Shown: positions 52,701 through 59,807, counted from the stretch's first letter. The stretch: DNA of 64,000 nucleotides from Mycobacterium sp. E3198 (GCF_001667015.1 NZ_LZIS01000204.1:1-64000), one strand, 5' to 3'. Made by a program: numbers and translations. Notes: a model not told the origin generated them from the sequence alone.

Positions 52701-53023
52701 TGCTTGTCCGACGGTACGGGGTCCTCTGCGGCCAGCGCGCGCACCCAGGTCAGCGGTTCGAAGCCGATCGGGCGCACCACGACCAGTTCTTTCGCCACCG
52801 GCTCGAGCAGCAGCTCCACCTCGCCGACCAGCGTCGCCAGGTCGGATTCGATCCCGGCCGACGACACCAGCTCCTCGAGGCTCTCCAGCCAGGCGGCGCC
52901 CTGGCCGCCGAACGCGACGGCGTAGGCCTCGCCGGCCGTCAGGCGGTCGACCAGAGCATCGGTGTGGTGGGGGCCCGTGCCGTCGCGGTCGGCGGACACC
53001 CGGTCATGCTCGTGGATCGTCAC
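43790..53023 (-). CDS. fas: Type I fatty acid synthase
   Basis: 3,077 residues, near the 3,069 of M. tuberculosis Rv2524c. Domain order follows microbial FAS-I: acetyltransferase (GHSQGV at about 147-152), enoyl reductase (GGGIGTPERAAEYLSG at about 600), dehydratase (hot-dog region with HGMWLSAAAQHA at about 1250), malonyl/palmitoyl transferase (CGHSVGEYTALACV at about 1440), ACP (Ser about 1807 in ELDSIES), ketoreductase (VVTGASKGSIASSV at about 2125) and ketosynthase (HPVAACATAAVSVEEG, Cys about 2727). It makes C16-C26 acyl-CoAs for membrane lipids and mycolic precursors. Long open frames on the opposite strand, up to 1,774 codons, are shadows. Confidence 0.98.
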   Translation of the reverse strand: MTIHEHDRVSADRDGTGPHHTDALVDRLTAGEAYAVAFGGQGAAWLESLEELVSSAGIESDLATLVGEVELLLEPVAKELVVVRPIGFEPLTWVRALAAEDPVPSDKHLTSAAVSIPGVLLTQIAAARALARQGMDWAATPPVAVVGHSQGVLAVEAFRAAGARDVELLALAQLIGAAGTLVARRRGISVLGDRPPMVSVTNADPERIRRLLDEFAQDVRTVLPPVLSIRNGRRSVVITGTPEQLSRFELYCQQISEKEEADRKNKVRGGDVFAPVFDPVRVEVGFHTPRLADGIDLVAGWAEKVGLDVERARTLTEAILVDGVDWVDEITHVHSAGARWILDLGPGDILTRLTAPVIRGLGIGIVPAATRGGQRNLFTVGAVPEVARAWSTYAPTVVSLPDGRVKLSTKFTRLTGRSPILLAGMTPTTVDAKIVAAAANAGHWAELAGGGQVTEEIFAARIEELSTLLEPGRTYQFNALFLDPYLWKLQVGGKRLVQKARQSGAAIDGLVISAGIPDLEEAVELIDELNDVGISHVVFKPGTVEQIRSVIRIATEVPTKPVIMHIEGGRAGGHHSWEDLDDLLLATYSELRSRPNITVCVGGGIGTPERAAEYLSGRWAESYGFPLMPIDGILVGTAAMATLESTTSPSVKRMLVETNGTDRWISAGKAQGGMASSRSQLGADIHEIDNSASRCGRLLDEVAGDAEAVAERRDEIIAAMATTAKPYFGDVAEMTYLQWLRRYVELAIGEGNSTADTAAPGSPWLADTWRDRFQQMLQRAEARLHAKDFGPIETRFDEAALLENPDEAIATLLAHYPDAESVQLHPADVPFFVTLCKTLGKPVNFVPVIDKDVRRWWRSDSLWQAHDARYDADQVCIIPGTAAVAGITRMDEPVGELLDRFEQAAIDEVLSSNGQPRAVTSRRLGRPDVTGPLAIVLDAPDVQWAGRTTTNPVHRIADPADWLVHEDPEGPESRRATHSSTGAQLVVDGDHVVLSVPLSSTWIDIPFRLPANTADGGTPVVSTEDATTAMRAVLAIAAGVDGPEFLPPVSDGTATVTVDWDPERVADHTGVTATFGEPLAPSLTTVPDALVGLCWPAVFAAIGSAVTDAGVAVVEGLLSLVHLDHAAHLIGNLPTAPAQLTVAATASAAVDTDMGRVVPVSVTITSGEGSLIATLGERFAILGRTGTAELTDPVRAGGAVSENATDTPRRRRRDVTLAAPVDMRPFAVVSGDHNPIHTDRAAALLAGLESPIVHGMWLSAAAQHAATATDGRARPPARLIGWTARFLGMVRPGDEVDFRVDRVGIDQGAEVLEVAARVGSDLVMSATARLAAPKTVYAFPGQGIQHKGMGMDVRARSKAARKIWDAADKFTRDTLGFSVLHVVRDNPTSIIASGVHYNHPEGVLFLTQFTQVAMATVAAAQVAEMREQGAFVDGAIACGHSVGEYTALACVTGIFELEALLEAVFHRGSKMHDIVPRDELGRSNYRLAAIRPSQIDLPDDEVPAFVADIAANTGEFLEIVNYNLRGSQYAIAGTVRGLEALEAEVERRRELSGGRRSFILIPGIDVPFHSRVLRVGVAEFRRSLERLVPRGSDPDLIIGRYIPNLVPRPFTLDRDFIQEIRDLVPAEPLDEILADYDTWRRERPSDMARTVFIELLAWQFASPVRWIETQDLLFIEEAAGGLGVERFVEIGVKSSPTVAGLATNTLKLPEYAHSTVEVLNAERDVAVLFATDTDPEPEPEDDVDSDGAASDGAPMSDVAPAVAPAPAAAPSGTPRPEDIAFDAADATLALIALSAKMRIDQIEELDSIESITDGASSRRNQLLVDLGSELNLGAIDGAAEADLAGLRSQVTKLARTYKPYGPVLSDAINDQLRTVLGPSGKRPAAIAERVKKAWELGDGWAKHVTVEVALGTREGTSVRGGAMGHLHEGALSDAASVDKVIDAAVAAVAARRGVSVALPSAGGGGGATIDAAALGEFTDQITGRDGVLASAARLILGQLGHDNPVSASPAATDAELIDLVTAELGADWPRLVAPVFDAKKAVVFDDRWASAREDLVKLWLTDEGDIDSDWARLSERFEGTGHVVATQATWWQGKALAAGRQIHASLYGRIAAGAENPNPGPFSGETAVVTGASKGSIASSVVARLLDGGATVVATTSKLDDERLAFYRRLYRDHARYGAALWVVAANMASYSDIDALVEWVGTEQSESLGPQSIHIKDAQTPTLLFPFAAPRVVGDLSEAGSRSEMEMKVLLWAVQRLIGGLSKIGAERDIASRLHVVLPGSPNRGMFGGDGAYGEAKSALDALVSRWHAESSWAARVSLAHALIGWTRGTGLMGHNDAIVDAVEEAGVTTYSTDEMAAMLLALCDVESKVAAASKPIEADLTGGLGDAQLDMAELAAKAREKMSAEAAADDDGPAEGTIAALPSPPRGFKPAPAPEWDDLDLDPADLVVIVGGAELGPYGSSRTRFEMEVDNELSAAGVLELAWTTGLIRWEDDPQPGWYDTQSGDLVDESELVERYHDTVVERCGIREFVDDGAIDPDHASPLLVSVFLEKDFAFVVSSEADARAFAEFDPEHTIIRPLPDSSDWQVIRKAGTEIRVPRKTKLSRVVGGQVPTGFDPTVWGISPDMASSIDRLAVWNIVATVDAFLSAGFSPAEVMRYVHPSMVANTMGTGMGGGTSMQTMYHGNLLGRNKPNDIFQEVLPNIVAAHVVQSYIGSYGAMIHPVAACATAAVSVEEGVDKIRLGKAEMVVAGGIDDLTLEGIIGFGDMAATADTGMMRGRGIHDSKFSRPNDRRRLGFVEAQGGGTILLARGDLALKMGLPVLAVVAFAQSFGDGVHTSIPAPGPGALGAGRGGKDSPLARALAKLGVGADDVAVISKHDTSTLANDPNETELHERLADSLGRSAGAPLFVVSQKSLTGHAKGGAAVFQMMGLCQMLRDGVIPPNRSLDCVDDELAGSAHFVWVRETMRLGEKFPLKAGMLTSLGFGHVSGLVALVHPQAFIAALDADQRVDYQRRADARLLAGQRRLASAIAGGPPMYQRPPDRRFDHEAPEKRQEAAMLLNPAARLGEDEAFVG

Positions 53024-53512
53024 CTTTTGTATCTCCCTGTATGCGTCTTTACGTCTCGTTCGGTTCGGCCGGTCGACCCCAGAGGTGCGGGCCTGCTCGG
53101 TTTCAGTCGATTCCGCGTCGAATCACAGCCGGAGGGCGGCTGGCCGGTGGGTCGTCGGGGGCCCCAACGGAGCGGGCGGACGGCACCGGCTGTACTAAGA
53201 GTGTCATAAGGATCAGTGCCCTTTTTGCATGTTGATCGGTTACTGGTGAGTTCTACGCGCGGGTAACCGTGTCCTGGGTAACACCCCGCCGAACCGCCCG
53301 CGCGGGCGCCGCGAACAAACTTGCTGCATGCAGGTGGTTACGGTCGAGTAGCTATAACTGCGCTGTTCAAGGCACGATTGTTATGTAATCGTTATGTTAA
53401 AAAAATCGGGTCGTTCAGGCGCCGCCGGCGCTGCGCCAGTCGGGCGACTCGCGGCCGCACGGCCCGAAAATGAGCGAACGAGTGTTTGCTGGAACTTGGG
53501 CCGCGGCCGGCC
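53024..53512. promoter_or_regulatory. fas promoter region with possible FasR sites
   Basis: About 490 nt with no gene, between fas and the Rv2525c-type gene. Around 215-260 nt before fas are CGGTTAC (53237-53243), GTAACCG (53263-53269; inverted relative to the first) and GGGTAAC twice (53261-53267 and 53276-53282). In M. tuberculosis FasR activates fas by binding inverted repeats in its promoter; these half-sites are candidates only. No -10/-35 was assigned. Confidence 0.45.
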
Positions 53513-54232
53513 CTAGGCCCACTGCCCGAATTGGGGCTTGAGGATTTCGTTGATGTCCACCCCGACCCCACCGACGCTGCGCTTGTCGATCTCGACCTGG
53601 TGCAGGCTCGCGGCGGGATGGGTGAAACCCTTCGGCGAGCCCCAGTTGTGCTGCCAGAAGTATGAACCCAGGCCGTCGTGCAGCGCCCAATCGATGGTCT
53701 TCGAGTTGGCGTACACACCGGTGCGCTGGTGCCCGATCACCGATTCCCACGACCGCAGGTAGGGAACGATCTGCTGTTTGTACTGGTCGTACGAGGGGTC
53801 GTCGTCGATCGACGCGTAGATCGGGGCGTTCGCCGGACCGCCGGCCGCGGCGTGCAGCTGCATGCCCCGCTGCGCGTGTTGCAGCCCCGCGCCGGCGCCA
53901 CCCAGCCAGTCGGCGGTGCTGCCCTTGCCGTACTGGTAACAGGAAACGATCTTGAGCCCGTTGCTGCTCAGGTCGCGGGCCTCGGAGACCTGGATCGGCT
54001 TGCCCAGCATCCAATTGCCGCCGGGCCGGCGGTCCGAGACGTATCGGATCGATCCGACGGCCCCGGCGGCCCGGATCTGGCTCGCCGGGATGACGCCGGC
54101 CGCGTAGTCCAGCAGGGTGCCGAGCGACGCCGACGCCGGCGCGGCGCGCAGCGACGAAGCCGCGACGCCCAGCCCTACCAGGGCGGGCGCGGCGGCCGCG
54201 AATTTGAGCACGTCACGACGCGACACCGACAC
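53513..54232 (-). CDS. Tat-exported DUF1906 glycoside-hydrolase-like protein (Rv2525c type)
   Basis: 239 residues. A twin-arginine signal SRRDVLKFAAAAPALVGLGVAAS occupies residues 3-25. The mature domain (RYVSDRRPGGNWMLGKPI, YQYGKGSTADWLGGA, IYASIDDDPSYDQY, QHNWGSPKGFTHPAA) is DUF1906, a glycoside hydrolase 25-like fold. Rv2525c is exported by Tat and implicated in peptidoglycan, with unclear catalysis. The GTG at 54230-54232 gives the same MSVSRRDV start; an ATG seven codons upstream exists. It lies next to fas, as in M. tuberculosis. Confidence 0.88.
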   Translation of the reverse strand: MSVSRRDVLKFAAAAPALVGLGVAASSLRAAPASASLGTLLDYAAGVIPASQIRAAGAVGSIRYVSDRRPGGNWMLGKPIQVSEARDLSSNGLKIVSCYQYGKGSTADWLGGAGAGLQHAQRGMQLHAAAGGPANAPIYASIDDDPSYDQYKQQIVPYLRSWESVIGHQRTGVYANSKTIDWALHDGLGSYFWQHNWGSPKGFTHPAASLHQVEIDKRSVGGVGVDINEILKPQFGQWA

Positions 54233-54292
54233 ATGCCACAGGGTACGACACAAACAACAACGGGCACATTAGCCACAAAGATCACATGTGCA

Positions 54293-55165
54293 TCACGGTG
54301 CCGCATCGGCGGGCAGCACGATGACGCTGACGGCCTGCAGACCGCGGCGGGCGGTCTGCCGGGCGATCTCGTCGAGAAAGAGGGCGGCCGCCGGGCTGAT
54401 CGAGCCGGCCCACGCCCGGAAGCCCTGGACGATCACCGGGTCGTGCGTCAACAGCGGCTGCACCTCGCGCAGCACGGCCACCACGTCGTCGGGCAGCGGG
54501 TCGGCCAGCTGCTGGTCGATCCAGCTCTGAGCGAGTTCCGTTGCGGCCGATTCGCGTTCGTCCAACGCAACCACGTCGCCGGCGAGTTTGCGCAGTCGGT
54601 CGAAGAGAACCTGATGTCCCGGCGTCTCGGCCAGCCGCTCCAACAGCGTGCTGGCCGCCGGCGGCAGCGCCATCTGCCCGAACAACGCGGGAACCGGGAG
54701 CTCCCATTCGTCGAACAGGTCGGCATACATCGCGGTGACGGGGGCCGACAGCGGCGTGGTGAGCCGGCCGATGACGCCGATGCTGTCGCGATGCCGGGTC
54801 GCCAACGCGCGCAGCAGGTGTTCGTCGACGTCGGCGGCGCCGGTATCGGTGGCCGCATCGATCGCGGCGATCAGCTGATCCAGCCGGTCGCGTTCGCGCA
54901 CCAGCAACGTGCGGTGCTCGTCCAGCAGCCCGGCCAGGGTGGTCTGGCCCCCGTCGAGCAACCGCTGAATGTCGTTGATGCCGACGCCGAGGCTTCTCAT
55001 CAGGTCGATGCGCAACAGCTCGAGCACCTGATCGACGTCGAAGACCCGATAGCCGTTGCTCAGATACTCGGCGCGCAGCAACCCGATTTTCTCGTAGTGG
55101 CGGATGCGGCCCGACGCGATCCCGGTCAGGGCCGTGACGTCGCCGATGAGCAGCTGCTCAGCCAC
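54293..55165 (-). CDS. MerR-family regulator
   Basis: 290 residues from a GTG. MerR HTH at about 6-70 (IGDVTALTGIASGRIRHYEKIGLLRAEYLSNGYRVFDVDQV), a long coiled coil (about 80-115), and a C-terminal helical sensor domain of about 150 residues with no metal-type Cys cluster, so an organic ligand is likely. Divergent from the Rieske oxygenase gene, 40 nt apart, with a 6-bp inverted repeat between them. Confidence 0.88.
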   Translation of the reverse strand: MAEQLLIGDVTALTGIASGRIRHYEKIGLLRAEYLSNGYRVFDVDQVLELLRIDLMRSLGVGINDIQRLLDGGQTTLAGLLDEHRTLLVRERDRLDQLIAAIDAATDTGAADVDEHLLRALATRHRDSIGVIGRLTTPLSAPVTAMYADLFDEWELPVPALFGQMALPPAASTLLERLAETPGHQVLFDRLRKLAGDVVALDERESAATELAQSWIDQQLADPLPDDVVAVLREVQPLLTHDPVIVQGFRAWAGSISPAAALFLDEIARQTARRGLQAVSVIVLPADAAP

Positions 55166-55170
55166 GGCTT

Positions 55171-55193
55171 GACCTTACAACCGTCGCAAGGTC
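55171..55193. promoter_or_regulatory. MerR-type operator between MerR gene and oxygenase
   Basis: GACCTT-N11-AAGGTC (55171-55176 and 55188-55193), a perfect inverted repeat centred in the 40-nt divergent gap. Dyads of about this size in a long promoter spacer are typical of MerR regulators, which untwist the promoter on ligand binding. Confidence 0.65.
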
Positions 55194-55205
55194 TCTACTG
55201 GGCGA

Positions 55206-56375
55206 ATGGATCGCGATCAGCTCATCGACCTGACGCGGCGCGCCTTGAAGCTGGCCCGCGACAAGGCGACCGATCTCGCGCGGGGCGTGCACCGGGTCGA
55301 CGCGGCCGATTACACGTCGGCCGAACGGCACCACCGGGACCGCGCGATGCTGATGGCCAGTCCCCAACTGGTCGGCTACGTTTCGGAGCTGCCCGGTCCG
55401 GGCGCGTACTGCACCAAGACGGTGCTGGGCCGATCGATCCTGCTGACCCGCACGGCCGACGGGTCGGTCAAGGCGTTCGAAAACGTGTGCCTGCACCGCC
55501 AGTCGCAGGTGGCCACGGGTTGTGGAACCGCGAAGCGATTCACCTGCCCCTACCACGCGTGGACGTACGACAACAACGGGCGCTTGGTGGCGCTTCCGGG
55601 ACATGAGGGGTTCCCGGAAATCGCCGTCAAGTCCGACGGTTTGACCGAGCTGCCGGCCGCCGAACACGCGGGGTTCCTCTGGGTCGCATTGGATCCCGGC
55701 GCGCACCTAGACGTCGCCGCGCACCTGGGGCCGCTGGCCGACGAGCTCGACTCGTGGGGCATCGGGCGGTGGTCTCCGCTGGGTGAGAAGGTGCTCGACT
55801 GCCCGATCAACTGGAAACTGGCGGTCGACACCTTCTCGGAGAACTACCATTTCGCGACCGTGCACCGGCAGACCTTTGCCACCATCGCCCGCAGCAACTG
55901 CACGGTGTTCGACTCGTACGGCCCGCATCACCGGTTGATCTTCCCGCTCAACACGATCCTCGAACTCGACGACGTTCCCGAGGAGCGGTGGGACCCGTTC
56001 CACAACATGGTCGTGATCTATGCGCTGTTCCCCAACATCGTGTTATCGGTGACGATCGCCAACGGCGAGCTGTTCCGGATATACCCCGGCGACCGCCCGG
56101 GCAGGTCGGTCACCGTGCACCAGAACTCCACCCCGTTGGACCTCTCCGATGAATCGGTGGCCGCCGGCGCTCAGGCCGTTTTCGACTACGCGCACGCCAC
56201 GGTCCGCGACGAGGACTACCGGCTGGTCGAGGGCCTGCAGGCCAACCTCGAGTCGGGCGCCCGCGATCACCTGATCTTCGGCCGCAACGAGCCGGGCCTG
56301 CAGCATCGCCACATCAGCTGGGCTCAGGCGCTTGCGGGCTGCCCTGGCGCCGAGACTGTATATTTGCAGCAATAG
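55206..56375 (+). CDS. Rieske non-heme iron oxygenase, alpha subunit type
   Basis: 389 residues. Rieske 2Fe-2S motif C-x-H-x(17-18)-C-x2-H at about 98-120 (CLHRQSQVATGCG...CPYHAWTYD). Mononuclear Fe site: DTFSENYHFATVHRQTF with two His, and an Asp in the C-terminal domain (YAHATVRDEDY). This is an aromatic-ring or steroid-type hydroxylase alpha subunit. No ferredoxin or reductase lies nearby, so it uses partners encoded elsewhere. Start ATG 55206; probably under the adjacent MerR protein. Confidence 0.88.
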   Translation: MDRDQLIDLTRRALKLARDKATDLARGVHRVDAADYTSAERHHRDRAMLMASPQLVGYVSELPGPGAYCTKTVLGRSILLTRTADGSVKAFENVCLHRQSQVATGCGTAKRFTCPYHAWTYDNNGRLVALPGHEGFPEIAVKSDGLTELPAAEHAGFLWVALDPGAHLDVAAHLGPLADELDSWGIGRWSPLGEKVLDCPINWKLAVDTFSENYHFATVHRQTFATIARSNCTVFDSYGPHHRLIFPLNTILELDDVPEERWDPFHNMVVIYALFPNIVLSVTIANGELFRIYPGDRPGRSVTVHQNSTPLDLSDESVAAGAQAVFDYAHATVRDEDYRLVEGLQANLESGARDHLIFGRNEPGLQHRHISWAQALAGCPGAETVYLQQ

Positions 56376-56396
56376 TTCGAGTAGACGCCTGCGGAT

Positions 56397-57740
56397 TTAC
56401 AGTTTCGGCGAAGACGACAGCACGGCGACCAAATCATCGAGAAGCGTTGCGAGCAAGTCGTTCTCAACCGATGGCAGCGCACTCAGCAATTCGACCGCCT
56501 CGCCGCGGCGGCTGGCGGCTATCAACCGCGCCAACTCATCGACCATCGATTGCAGCTCGGTACCCGCGTCGGCCACGGTGGTGGCCAGCACCTCGACCAA
56601 CTCCCAATCCCGATACAGCGCCAAAGAGCGCTCGTTGAACGCGAACCCGGAAACGGGTTTGCCCCACAGCGTTCCCTGGTAGCGATAGGGGCCCTCCATG
56701 TATTCGATCGGCAGTCCGTGCGCCGGGGCGGGCACCATCGGCTCCCCCACGATGTCCAGTTGCAATGTGGCGCAAGTGATCCGGTGGCGGTCCGGCATGT
56801 ATCGGGCCGGGGCCACCGGCCGCACCAGCGGTCGCACCTCCTCCGGCCAGCGGACGTAGCTGCTGATCGTGACCTCGACGTCTTCGGCGCACTGCGGCGG
56901 TATCGTCGGGTCCGGGTGGCTGGTCGTCACGCCGGTAAACGGCTGCAGCGCATTGCCGTTCGTGCGGTCGAACTGGCGCCAGATGCTCAAGTCCACGCCG
57001 TTGTCGAAGTTGATGGTGCGCCACTCGTGTGACCTGGCCCGCGGGTCGCCGCCCGATCCCCCGCCGCCGGCGTACTTCGGGAACCACTGCCGGTCGACGT
57101 GCCCGCCGCTGCCGAAGACCTGCTCGACCACGTTGCCCCAGCGCAGGGTCCCGGTCATTGTCAGTCCGGTCTGGAAATACGAGTACGTCTCGCTCTGGCC
57201 GAAGCAGACGATCTTTCCGTTGTAGGTCGCCGCACCCACCGGTGTCGGTGCGCGCGTTGGGGTTACGGCCAAGTCCAGCCGCATCGGCCGGCCGGATTGG
57301 TCCTCGCCGACGAGGCTGACCCGGTAGGTGAAGGGCAGCAGCTTGCCCTCGGCGTCGAGGCAGGTGGTCCACGACGCGGTGCCCGCGCCGCTGTGGTAGC
57401 TGATGTCCAGGTGACCCGACGCCGTCTCGAGCTTGCGCCGGGCTCCCGGTTCCATGTTGGCCGGCGGCATGTCGTAGTCCGTATAGGTGCCGTAGTCGCC
57501 GGTATCGAGGTCGAAAAGCGCCATCGTGTAGAAGTCCGCGACCACCGTGCCGCCCGGCCGGTTCTTGTTGAAGATGGTCAGGAACGCAAACGACCGATCG
57601 CTGTCGGTCGCGTCGAGCCGGCCGGCCAGGAACCAGGTGTCCGATTCCTGGTCGGGATGGTCGCCTTCGGCCGCCGGGAAATCCAGTTGGGGATCCCCGG
57701 GCACCAACTGGAACGGGTAACTGCGCCAATCGCTGGTCAT
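56397..57740 (-). CDS. CrtC/AttH lipocalin-like protein
   Basis: 447 residues. The beta-rich N-terminal and middle parts (DHPDQESDTWFLAGRL, GTASWTTCLDAEGKLL, GHVDRQWFPKYAG, EWRTINFDNGVDLSIWRQF) resemble the hydroxyneurosporene synthase (CrtC) / AttH lipocalin-type family. The C-terminal 70 residues are helical (VADAGTELQSMVDELARLI) and not part of the usual fold. No signal peptide. CrtC-type proteins act on lipids or terpenoids as hydratases; catalysis here is unproven. ATG at 57738-57740 with GAGGC upstream; divergent from the aldehyde dehydrogenase, convergent with the oxygenase. Confidence 0.75.
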   Translation of the reverse strand: MTSDWRSYPFQLVPGDPQLDFPAAEGDHPDQESDTWFLAGRLDATDSDRSFAFLTIFNKNRPGGTVVADFYTMALFDLDTGDYGTYTDYDMPPANMEPGARRKLETASGHLDISYHSGAGTASWTTCLDAEGKLLPFTYRVSLVGEDQSGRPMRLDLAVTPTRAPTPVGAATYNGKIVCFGQSETYSYFQTGLTMTGTLRWGNVVEQVFGSGGHVDRQWFPKYAGGGGSGGDPRARSHEWRTINFDNGVDLSIWRQFDRTNGNALQPFTGVTTSHPDPTIPPQCAEDVEVTISSYVRWPEEVRPLVRPVAPARYMPDRHRITCATLQLDIVGEPMVPAPAHGLPIEYMEGPYRYQGTLWGKPVSGFAFNERSLALYRDWELVEVLATTVADAGTELQSMVDELARLIAASRRGEAVELLSALPSVENDLLATLLDDLVAVLSSSPKL

Positions 57741-57762
57741 GTGAGGCCTCGCTGCTTTTTTG

Positions 57763-57782
57763 GCTATGTTAGCGTCAATAGC
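57763..57782. promoter_or_regulatory. Short inverted repeat in the CrtC-like / aldehyde dehydrogenase divergent promoter
   Basis: GCTAT-N10-ATAGC lies in the 75-nt divergent gap, and its centre GTTAGCGTCAA is similar to GTTAGTGTTAC before the SnoaL-like gene (minus strand, 61253-61270). A weak site with 5-bp arms; a shared regulator is a guess. Confidence 0.35.
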
Positions 57783-57815
57783 GAAATCACGGTCGCGGCC
57801 CCGAGGATGTGCCCG

Positions 57816-59282
57816 ATGACAGAAAACTCCGCCCATCGCTCCTACGACGAGGTCTTCATCGGGGGGCAGTGGCGCAAGCCCGCCAATCCGCAGCAGCTCG
57901 CGGTGATCTCGCCGCACTCCGAAGAACCGGTCGGCCACGTCCAGGTGGCCGGGCCCGAGGACGTGGACGCCGCCGTCGCCGCCGCGCGGCACGCTTTCGA
58001 TCACGGCCCCTGGCCGCGGATGACGCATGCCGAGCGGATGGCCAAGGTGGAACAACTCGCCGCGATCTACGGCGGCCACATGGACGCGATGGCCGACCTC
58101 ATCACCGACGAGATGGGGTCGCCGCGCAGTTTCAGCCGGCTCGGCCAAGGCGCGGCCGCGGCGTCGCTGATCCACCTCGCGCTGGCCGCCGCGCGCGATT
58201 TTCCGTGGACCGAACGCCGCCAGGGCGTGCTCGGCGAGGTGCACCTGAGCAGGGCCCCGGTCGGGGTGGTCGGCGCGATCGTGCCGTGGAACGTGCCGCA
58301 ATTCCTGATCATGCCCAAGCTGATCCCGGCCCTGATCGCCGGCTGCACGGTCATCGTGAAACCCGCGCCCGAAACTCCCTTGGACGCTTTGTGGTTGGCC
58401 GAGATGATCGAGCAGATCGGCCTGCCCGAAGGGGTGGTGTCCGTGCTCCCCGGCGGCACCGACGTGGGCGAGGCGCTGGTGCGCCACCCGGGCGTGGACA
58501 AGATCGCGTTCACGGGGTCCAGCGCCGTCGGGCGCCGGATCGCCACGCTTTGCGGCGAGCAGCTGAAGCGCTACAGCCTGGAGCTGGGCGGCAAGTCGGC
58601 GGCGATCATCCTCGACGATGCCGACATCGCCAAGACCGCGGCCGGGCTGAAATCCGCCGGCCTGATGAACAACGGCCAGGCGTGCGTCGCCCAGACCCGG
58701 ATCCTGGTCAGCGACCGCCGCCACGACGAGGTCGTCGACGCGCTGGCCGACATGATGTCGGCGCTGAACGTCGGCGACCCGGCCGACGAGGCGACCGACG
58801 TCGGACCCCTTGTCGCGCAACGGCAACAGCGCCGGGTCCAGGAATTCATCAAGTCCGGCCGCAGCGAGGGCGCCCACGTGGTCCTCGGCGGTGACGACAG
58901 CCCGTCGGAGCGAGGCTGGTATGTGCGGCCGACGCTGTTCGCCGACGCCACCAACGACATGCGCATCGCGCGGGAGGAGATTTTCGGCCCGGTCCTGACC
59001 GTGCTGCGTTACCGCGACGAAGAGGACGCGATCCGGATCGCCAACGAGAGCGACTACGGCCTGGCCGGTTCGGTGTGGACGTCCGACATCGCGCACGGAT
59101 TGGAGATCGCGGCCGGCGTTCGCACCGGCACCTACGGCATCAACATGTACACGCTCGACATCGGCGCGCCGTTCGGCGGCTTCAAACAGTCAGGCATCGG
59201 CCGCGAGTTCGGCCCGGAGGGCCTGCACGAGTACGTCGAGCTGCAGACGCTGGTGTGCAAGGGGAAATTGCCGCCGCTATAG
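57816..59282 (+). CDS. Aldehyde dehydrogenase
   Basis: 488 residues of the NAD(P)-dependent ALDH superfamily. APVGVVGAIVPWNVPQFLIMPKLIPALIAG is the N-terminal cofactor region, KIAFTGSSAVGRRI the GxTxxG-like loop, YSLELGGKSA holds the catalytic Glu, and NNGQACVAQTRI the catalytic Cys. The C-terminal part is PFGGFKQSGIGREFGPEGL. It oxidises an aldehyde to a carboxylate; the substrate is not shown. ATG at 57816 is 8 nt after GAGGA; an ATG at 57807 adds three codons. The long in-frame extension upstream is the shadow of the CrtC-like gene. It overlaps the convergent gene by 6 nt. Confidence 0.93.
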   Translation: MTENSAHRSYDEVFIGGQWRKPANPQQLAVISPHSEEPVGHVQVAGPEDVDAAVAAARHAFDHGPWPRMTHAERMAKVEQLAAIYGGHMDAMADLITDEMGSPRSFSRLGQGAAAASLIHLALAAARDFPWTERRQGVLGEVHLSRAPVGVVGAIVPWNVPQFLIMPKLIPALIAGCTVIVKPAPETPLDALWLAEMIEQIGLPEGVVSVLPGGTDVGEALVRHPGVDKIAFTGSSAVGRRIATLCGEQLKRYSLELGGKSAAIILDDADIAKTAAGLKSAGLMNNGQACVAQTRILVSDRRHDEVVDALADMMSALNVGDPADEATDVGPLVAQRQQRRVQEFIKSGRSEGAHVVLGGDDSPSERGWYVRPTLFADATNDMRIAREEIFGPVLTVLRYRDEEDAIRIANESDYGLAGSVWTSDIAHGLEIAAGVRTGTYGINMYTLDIGAPFGGFKQSGIGREFGPEGLHEYVELQTLVCKGKLPPL

Positions 59283-59807
59283 CGGCGCCGGGCGCCAGGC
59301 CGGGTCGCGGCCGAGGCACGCGAGAAGTTTTGCCTGAGCGTCGATGTCGTCACCGACCGCGACCGGGGCTTTGAACATTCCCGAGGCGGCCAAGGTCTGC
59401 GGATCGGACGGCAAGCTTGCGTAGAACTGCTCGCACCATTCCGGGTCCAGCCGGTCGTCGGCGCCGACCGCGCGGGCGAGGTCCCACGTGTGCACCAGAA
59501 CGTCGCGGGTCAGGTTCGGCATCAACCGGTATTCGTCCAGCCGCCTCGCCGCGTGCGAACCCAGCGCCTCGGCCAGCGCCTGGTAAGTCAATTGCCACCG
59601 CGCCTGCGCGTCGTCCCGTGGCCGGTCGGGCTTCAAACCCAAGGGGCGCAACAGAAGTACGTCGTGAAAGCCGATGACGTGCTCGAGCACCCCCCGGGCG
59701 TCCCACTGGTCGCACGGGGACCGGCGGTCCCAGTTGCCCTGGGCCGATCGGACCGCCTCGCCGAAGCGTCGGCAGACGGCCAAGTGCCGTCGGGCCGCGT
59801 CATCCAC
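59277..59807 (-). CDS. TIGR03086 / MDMPI-like (DinB-fold) protein
   Basis: About 176 residues from GTG 59805-59807, overlapping the upstream stop by 8 nt. Pattern CDQWDARGVLEHVIGFHDVLL followed by LTRDVLVHTWDLARAVG with His residues is the DinB-fold mycothiol-maleylpyruvate isomerase N-terminal type. Many such proteins use mycothiol or bind metal. Last gene of the six-gene operon. The longer frame starting at 59855 begins in the upstream gene, without a ribosome site. Confidence 0.78.
   Translation of the reverse strand: MDDAARRHLAVCRRFGEAVRSAQGNWDRRSPCDQWDARGVLEHVIGFHDVLLLRPLGLKPDRPRDDAQARWQLTYQALAEALGSHAARRLDEYRLMPNLTRDVLVHTWDLARAVGADDRLDPEWCEQFYASLPSDPQTLAASGMFKAPVAVGDDIDAQAKLLACLGRDPAWRPAPL

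Noticed and set aside
47885..53209. A 1,774-codon open frame on the plus strand
   Set aside because: It lies opposite fas and results from the GC-rich third codon positions of fas. Its sequence is Arg/Gly/Ala/Val-rich and has no domain.
57099..57806. Upstream extension of the aldehyde dehydrogenase frame
   Set aside because: It is the shadow of the CrtC-like gene on the other strand; the ALDH family starts at the ATG with GAGGA before it.
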